64,000 bases of DNA from Pseudooceanicola atlanticus (GTDB lineage: Bacteria; Pseudomonadota; Alphaproteobacteria; Rhodobacterales; Rhodobacteraceae): positions 1 to 64,000 of the forward strand of contig NZ_AQQX01000009.1 in NCBI RefSeq assembly GCF_000768315.1, given 5' to 3'. The number at the start of each line of letters is the position of its first letter. Position 1 is the stretch's first letter. The notes beneath the pieces are model-generated. The model saw only the letters and a program-made list of their open reading frames with translations. It searched no databases and was not told the DNA's origin. The position numbers and the translations under genes were made by a program. Shown in pieces: positions 60,474-64,000 of this stretch.

Positions 60474-61482
60474 TCCTGCAAAGGGTGTGCGCGGCCTGAT
60501 CCTGGCCGCGCTTCTTCTGCCTGCGGCCCAGCCGGTCGCAGCGCAGGAGGAGGTTCTGGCCGGGCTCGATTACCCTTGGGATATCGAGGCGGCTGAGGGC
60601 CGCATCTACATCACCGAAAAGGCCGGCACGCTGGGCATCTTCGACGGCGAGAGGCTGGACCGACTGCCGGTCCAGACCAGCGCGCCGATCCTGAACGATC
60701 GCGGCGGCGGGTTGATGGGCCTGGCGCTGACACCGGATTTCGCCAGCAGCGGGCGGGTTGTCCTCTATCACCACACCGGCACCCCGCAGGCGCGGGAGAA
60801 CCGGGTGATCGAGGCCGTTCGCGACGGCGATACCTGGCGCGAGACACGGGTCCTGCTGGACGGCATCCCCGGCCATCCGCTCTATAACGGGGGGCGTGTC
60901 GCCTTTGGGCCGGACGGGATGCTGTACGTCACCACCGGCTGGACCGAGAACCGCGAACGACCGCAGGACCCCGACAGCCTGGCGGGCAAGATCCTGCGCC
61001 TGACCCCGGACGGGGCGGTGCCGGAGGACAACCCGTTCGAGGGCTCGCCCGTCTGGTCGCTGGGCCACCGCAACCCGCAGGGCATCGCCTGGTCCGGGGA
61101 CGGCACGCTATATGCCGCCGAGCATGGGCAATCCGGTCATGACGAGGTCAACCGGATCGAGGCGGGCGGCAATTACGGCTGGCCGCTGATCCAGGGCGAC
61201 GAAACCGGCGACGGGCTGACCGCGCCGCTGGCCCATTCCGGCGGCCGGACCTGGGCGCCCTCGGGGCTGGCCTGGGACGGGGACCGGCTGTTGCTGGCCT
61301 CCTTGCGGTCGGGCGCGGTGCTGTCGGTGTCGACCGGCGGCGACGTGGGCACGGCCCATGATGCGGGCGAGCGGATCCGCGACGTGCTGGTGACCGAGGA
61401 TGGCCTGTGGGCGATCACGACGAACCGGTCGCCGCGCCGCGACGGCCCGTCGCGCGACCGGCTGATCCGGTTCACCCGGTAG
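60463..61482 (+). CDS. exported PQQ-dependent sugar dehydrogenase family protein
   Basis: A 339-residue beta-propeller protein of the soluble glucose/sorbosone dehydrogenase family. ATG 60463 follows GAGGAA, and the Sec signal ends near AAQ (residue 28). Family segments are GLDYPWDIEAAEGRIYITEKAG, GGGLMGLALTPDF, VLYHHTGT, GGRVAFGPDGMLYVTTG, SLAGKILRLTPDG and WSLGHRNPQGIAWSGDGTLYAAEHG (holding the conserved His/Arg of the active site). GGNYGWPLIQGDETG follows. Known members oxidise sugars or aldehydes in the periplasm with PQQ. Translational overlap with the cupin suggests related functions. Confidence 0.88.
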   Translation: MTIDPAKGVRGLILAALLLPAAQPVAAQEEVLAGLDYPWDIEAAEGRIYITEKAGTLGIFDGERLDRLPVQTSAPILNDRGGGLMGLALTPDFASSGRVVLYHHTGTPQARENRVIEAVRDGDTWRETRVLLDGIPGHPLYNGGRVAFGPDGMLYVTTGWTENRERPQDPDSLAGKILRLTPDGAVPEDNPFEGSPVWSLGHRNPQGIAWSGDGTLYAAEHGQSGHDEVNRIEAGGNYGWPLIQGDETGDGLTAPLAHSGGRTWAPSGLAWDGDRLLLASLRSGAVLSVSTGGDVGTAHDAGERIRDVLVTEDGLWAITTNRSPRRDGPSRDRLIRFTR

Positions 61483-61499
61483 CACTTAATCCATGGACC

Positions 61500-61518
61500 T
61501 CATGAGGGAGGCGCATAT
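61500..61518. promoter_or_regulatory. weak LysR-type dyad D upstream of lysR
   Basis: TCATGAGGGAGGCGCATAT keeps the left arm TCATGAG, but the right arm is poorly conserved. It lies 54-72 bp before the preferred lysR start. Confidence 0.35.
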
Positions 61519-61571
61519 ATCATGTGCAGAGATCAGAGATGATCCTTGATCGACAAAGCCAGGCCTCCCTC

Positions 61572-62468
61572 ATGTTGCGCGAAAATATCAACGACCTCAT
61601 CGCTTTGGCGGCCGTGGCCGAAGAGCGAAGCTTTACCAAGGCCGCCGCGCGGCTGAACGTGTCGCAATCGGCGCTTAGCCATACGATCAAGGGGCTGGAA
61701 AAGCGCCTTGGCCTGCGGCTGCTGACCCGCACGACGCGATCCGTGGCGCCGACGCTGGAGGGCGAGGATCTGCTGGCCACGCTGAACCCGTGTTTCGAGA
61801 AGATCGAGGCGCGGCTTCAGGCCTTGAACGATGCACAGGACCAGCCCACGGGCACGGTGCGGATCGTGGCGGTGGAATATGCCATCGACACCATCCTGTG
61901 GCCCAAGCTCGGGCCGGTGCTGAAGCAGCATCCCAGCGTGAATGTCGAGTTCGTGATGGATTACGGCTATACCGACCTGGCCGCGTCGCAATGCGATGCG
62001 GGCGTGCGTTATGGCGACCAGGTGAGCGACGGCATGATCGCGATGCGGATCGGCCCGGATGAACGGATGATCTGCGTCGGGGCGCCGGACTACCTGGACG
62101 ATGCCGGGACGCCGCAGCGACCGCAGGATCTGACCGATCACCGCTGCATCAACCTGCGGCTCTCGACCCATGGCGCGCTCTATGCCTGGGAATTCGAAGA
62201 ACCGGACGGGACCGAGATCAACGTGAAGGTGCGCGGGCAGGCCTGTTTCAACACCATCCACCCGGTGATGCGGGCGGCGATCGACGGACATGGGCTGGCG
62301 CTGGTGCCCGACCGGCTGGCCGCCCCCGAGATCGAGGCCGGGCGGTTGCGCGTCTGCCTCGAGGATTATTCGCCGCCTTTCCCCGGTTTCCACCTCTATT
62401 ACCCCAGCCGGCAGCGCCCGTCCTCGGCCTTCCAGGTGGTGCTGGACGCGTTGCGGCATCGCGACTGA
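61572..62468 (+). CDS. LysR-family transcriptional regulator
   Basis: A 298-residue regulator. Residues 1-62 form the winged helix (ALAAVAEERSFTKAAARLNVSQSALSHTIKGLEKRLGLRLLTRTTRSV). Residues 88-295 form the LysR effector domain (GTVRIVAVEYAIDTILWPKL, DAGVRYGDQVSDGMIAMRIG, FNTIHPVMRAAIDGHGLALVPDRLA). I chose ATG 61572 because family members start with MLRENxNDL. In-frame GTG 61524 and ATG 61539 are alternatives, and no start has a good ribosome site. It lies in the middle of the exported-protein module and probably binds the dyads listed around it. Confidence 0.9.
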   Translation: MLRENINDLIALAAVAEERSFTKAAARLNVSQSALSHTIKGLEKRLGLRLLTRTTRSVAPTLEGEDLLATLNPCFEKIEARLQALNDAQDQPTGTVRIVAVEYAIDTILWPKLGPVLKQHPSVNVEFVMDYGYTDLAASQCDAGVRYGDQVSDGMIAMRIGPDERMICVGAPDYLDDAGTPQRPQDLTDHRCINLRLSTHGALYAWEFEEPDGTEINVKVRGQACFNTIHPVMRAAIDGHGLALVPDRLAAPEIEAGRLRVCLEDYSPPFPGFHLYYPSRQRPSSAFQVVLDALRHRD

Positions 62469-62495
62469 TCCCGCGGGGGCGTTGCGGGGGACCAT

Positions 62496-62514
62496 TGATG
62501 AGGGGCGTTCATGG
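62496..62514. promoter_or_regulatory. LysR-type dyad C upstream of CMD-family gene
   Basis: On the - strand it reads CCATGAACGCCCCTCATCA, matching dyad A in 14 of 19 positions. It lies 85-103 bp before the CMD-family start. Confidence 0.55.
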
Positions 62515-62598
62515 CTGCCTTGGGGGGCTGGGCCATTAACCTGACGTCCGGGAACCCCAGATTGTGGTGCAGACATGCATTGCAACAGGAGACCCCTC

Positions 62599-63363
62599 AT
62601 GAAGTCCTATATCGCCGCCTCTGCCATGGCGCTTTTCGCCACCGGTGCCACCGCCCAGGAGCTGGGCTCGACCCTGCCCGGGTCTGTCGGCCAGGTCGCG
62701 CCCGCCCTTCAAAACTACATGACCGAAGACCTGTTCGGCGATGTCTGGGGCGGCGAGGAATTGTCGGCCCGCGATCGCGCGCTGGTCACCTTTGCCGCGC
62801 TGATGACCCGACATGAGACCGACAATCTGGAAAGCCACGTTGCCCTGGCGCTGGATGCCGGCGTGACCCCGGCCGAAATTTCCGAGACGATCACCCATCT
62901 CGCCTTCTATACCGGGGTCGGCAACGCCTTTGCCGCCGCCGAGGCCGCAGCCCCTGTCTTCGAGGCGCGCGGGATCGCGGCCGAGGACCTGCCCGGCACC
63001 GACGTGGAGTTGCTGCCGCTGAACGAAGAGGCCGAGGCCGCCCGCGAGGAAACCGTGAGCGGGAATTATGGCAACGTGTCCATGGGCGTCGTCGACACCA
63101 CCCGCGAGATCCTGTTCCGCGACGTCTGGCTGCGCCCGGACCTTGTACCGCGCGACCGGTCGCTGGTGACCGTGGCCGGGCTGATTGCCGCGGGCCAGCC
63201 CGAGCAGATGACCTTTCACCTGAACCGCGCGATGGATAACGGGCTGACCCAGGAAGAGGCCGGCGCGATGCTGTCGCACCTGGCCTTCTACGCAGGCTGG
63301 CCGCGGGTCTTCTCGGCGCTGCCGGTGGCCAAGGAGGTCTTCGAGACCCGCGCCGGCGACTGA
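62599..63363 (+). CDS. exported double carboxymuconolactone decarboxylase-family protein
   Basis: A 254-residue protein. ATG 62599 follows GGAGA, and a signal peptide (SYIAASAMALFATGATAQ) ends near residue 20. Two CMD domains follow. The first has LSARDRALVTFAALMTRHETDNLESHV and ITHLAFYTGVGNAFAAAEAA (about 55-125). The second has VPRDRSLVTVAGLIAAGQPEQMTFHLNRA and LSHLAFYAGWPRVFSALPV (about 180-245). The protein contains no cysteine, so it cannot work as an AhpD-type peroxidase-reductase; a lyase, lactonase or binding role remains possible. Export is unusual for the family. It is followed by a strong terminator. Confidence 0.88.
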   Translation: MKSYIAASAMALFATGATAQELGSTLPGSVGQVAPALQNYMTEDLFGDVWGGEELSARDRALVTFAALMTRHETDNLESHVALALDAGVTPAEISETITHLAFYTGVGNAFAAAEAAAPVFEARGIAAEDLPGTDVELLPLNEEAEAAREETVSGNYGNVSMGVVDTTREILFRDVWLRPDLVPRDRSLVTVAGLIAAGQPEQMTFHLNRAMDNGLTQEEAGAMLSHLAFYAGWPRVFSALPVAKEVFETRAGD

Positions 63364-63378
63364 CCCCCGGCGCATTCC

Positions 63379-63416
63379 CCGGCCCGCGCGAGGGACAGCG
63401 CGCGGGCCGGTTTTTT
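63379..63416 (+). terminator. intrinsic terminator after CMD-family gene
   Basis: A perfect 12-bp stem (CCGGCCCGCGCG 63379-63390, CGCGCGGGCCGG 63399-63410), 8-nt loop, then six T. Confidence 0.92.
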
Positions 63417-63577
63417 GTGGGGTGTTGTTCGGGTTCTTCGGCCCTGCGGATGGCCTGGCTCTTTCTTTGAGCTCAGCCGTTATCTACCGCCCGGCGGACA
63501 GGCCGGGCCGCGCCGCGTTCACCGGCAGCGGATTGCAGCGCACCAACTCTCTCCAATCCTCCTCTCAAATACCTCAC

Positions 63578-63596
63578 TCATGAAGCCCCTTCATGA
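63578..63596. promoter_or_regulatory. LysR-type dyad F, perfect copy
   Basis: TCATGAAG-CCC-CTTCATGA is a perfect 8-bp inverted repeat with a 3-bp centre. It lies 121-139 bp upstream of the last gene and defines the layout shared with dyads A, B and C. Confidence 0.65.
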
Positions 63597-63716
63597 CTGG
63601 CGTGCATTGAAACGCCTTTACGCCTTGTCGTTACATCCCACATCTACAGCATGAACACGGCACGGGCGGTCCCTTCAAACGGACCCGTTCGCCAGGCAAT
63701 ACAAACGGAGACGGAC

Positions 63717-64000
63717 ATGAAGATCGGCATTCTGGGATCGGGACTGATGGGCGGCAAGCTGGGTCAGATCTGGGCCAGAAGCGGCCATGACGTCACCTTT
63801 GCCTATGCCCGCAACCACGCCAAGCTGGAACGGCTGGCCGCCGAATGCGGTGGCCATGCGGGCAGCGTGGCCGAGGCGGTCGAGGGCGCGGATGCGGTTC
63901 TGCTGGCGGTGCATTGGTCGCGGGTTGGCGACGTGCTGGACCAGGCCGGTGACCTGGCGGGCATGGTCGTGCTGAATTGCTGCGTGCCGCTGGATGACAG
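63717..64000 (+). CDS. NAD(P)-binding oxidoreductase (F420-dependent NADP reductase-like), partial
   Basis: Only the first 94 residues are in the window. ATG 63717 has GGAG 7-8 nt upstream. The product begins with a Rossmann loop (KIGILGSGLMGGKLGQIWARSGHDVTF; Gly8, Gly10 and Gly13 region), followed by ARN/AKLERLAAECG and ADAVLLAVHWSRVGDVLDQAG, as in NADPH-dependent F420 reductase-family proteins that mostly use NADP. It has no signal peptide, unlike the other structural products of this LysR module. The 3' end lies beyond the window. Confidence 0.85.
   Translation, partial: MKIGILGSGLMGGKLGQIWARSGHDVTFAYARNHAKLERLAAECGGHAGSVAEAVEGADAVLLAVHWSRVGDVLDQAGDLAGMVVLNCCVPLDD

Larger units (their letters stand above)
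63364..63716. other. 353-bp intergenic region: terminator, dyad and promoter region
   Basis: Non-coding. After the terminator it holds about 160 bp with nothing I recognise, then the perfect dyad F (63578-63596) and about 120 bp of leader ending with GGAG before the oxidoreductase start. Confidence 0.6.

Overview
The window looks like chromosome of a marine-type alphaproteobacterium of the Rhodobacteraceae (Roseobacter group). The support is a GC-rich sequence with GC-rich third codon positions, two DctPQM-type TRAP systems, a NasT/NasS-controlled assimilatory nitrate operon, RTX proteins without signal peptides, and many ATGA stop/start overlaps. I saw no rRNA, tRNA, CRISPR array, integrase or insertion sequence.

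Layout. (1) 1-12.4 kb: five paralogous RTX (hemolysin-type calcium-binding) proteins with different heads on a related C-terminal tail. The first is a tail-only fragment on the + strand facing four full-length genes on the - strand. This part is visibly lower in GC and ends in about 600 bp without a recognisable gene. (2) 12.9-15.2 kb: a polar amino-acid ABC transporter (two permeases and a binding protein, no ATPase). (3) 15.3-21.2 kb: phosphonate-type transport phnDCE in a tightly overlapping operon with a methyltransferase, a PhnM-like hydrolase and a TIM-barrel isomerase, facing a PhnF-like regulator; no C-P lyase core is present. (4) 21.4-27.2 kb: a MocR regulator divergent from class II HMG-CoA reductase plus a TRAP transporter, probably mevalonate uptake and breakdown. 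(5) 27.2-36.2 kb: an eight-gene IclR-linked catabolic operon (aldolase, cupin, TRAP, BKACE, flavodoxin-fold reductase, SDR) and a separate DUF6282-like hydrolase carrying the same candidate operator; its substrate is unknown. (6) 36.7-38.8 kb: enoyl-CoA hydratase and 3-hydroxyacyl-CoA dehydrogenase.

(7) 38.9-52.1 kb: complete assimilatory nitrate locus nasT-nasS-nrtA-nrtB-nrtCD-globin-nirB-nirD-nasA-trpD2-like, with a terminator in the nrtA leader that fits NasT antitermination. (8) 52.3-56.3 kb: a GntR-controlled module (TauD-type dioxygenase, Ldh2-type dehydrogenase, FAH hydrolase, SnoaL-like protein). (9) 56.4-59.0 kb: a two-subunit molybdenum hydroxylase with a Tat signal. (10) 59.2-64.0 kb: a LysR gene surrounded by a cyclophilin-like protein, a cupin, a PQQ-type sugar dehydrogenase, a carboxymuconolactone-decarboxylase-family protein and the start of an NAD(P)-binding oxidoreductase. 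Four of these five structural products carry N-terminal signal peptides, and a related 19-bp dyad lies near each unit.

Most promising for something undescribed: the exported LysR module and its repeated dyad, the variable-head/constant-tail RTX cluster with a headless inverted copy, the phn operon without C-P lyase, and the IclR catabolic regulon. Three binding-protein genes of transport operons are each followed by a strong hairpin before the membrane genes, and a tripled 11-bp repeat occurs in two intergenic regions 38 kb apart.
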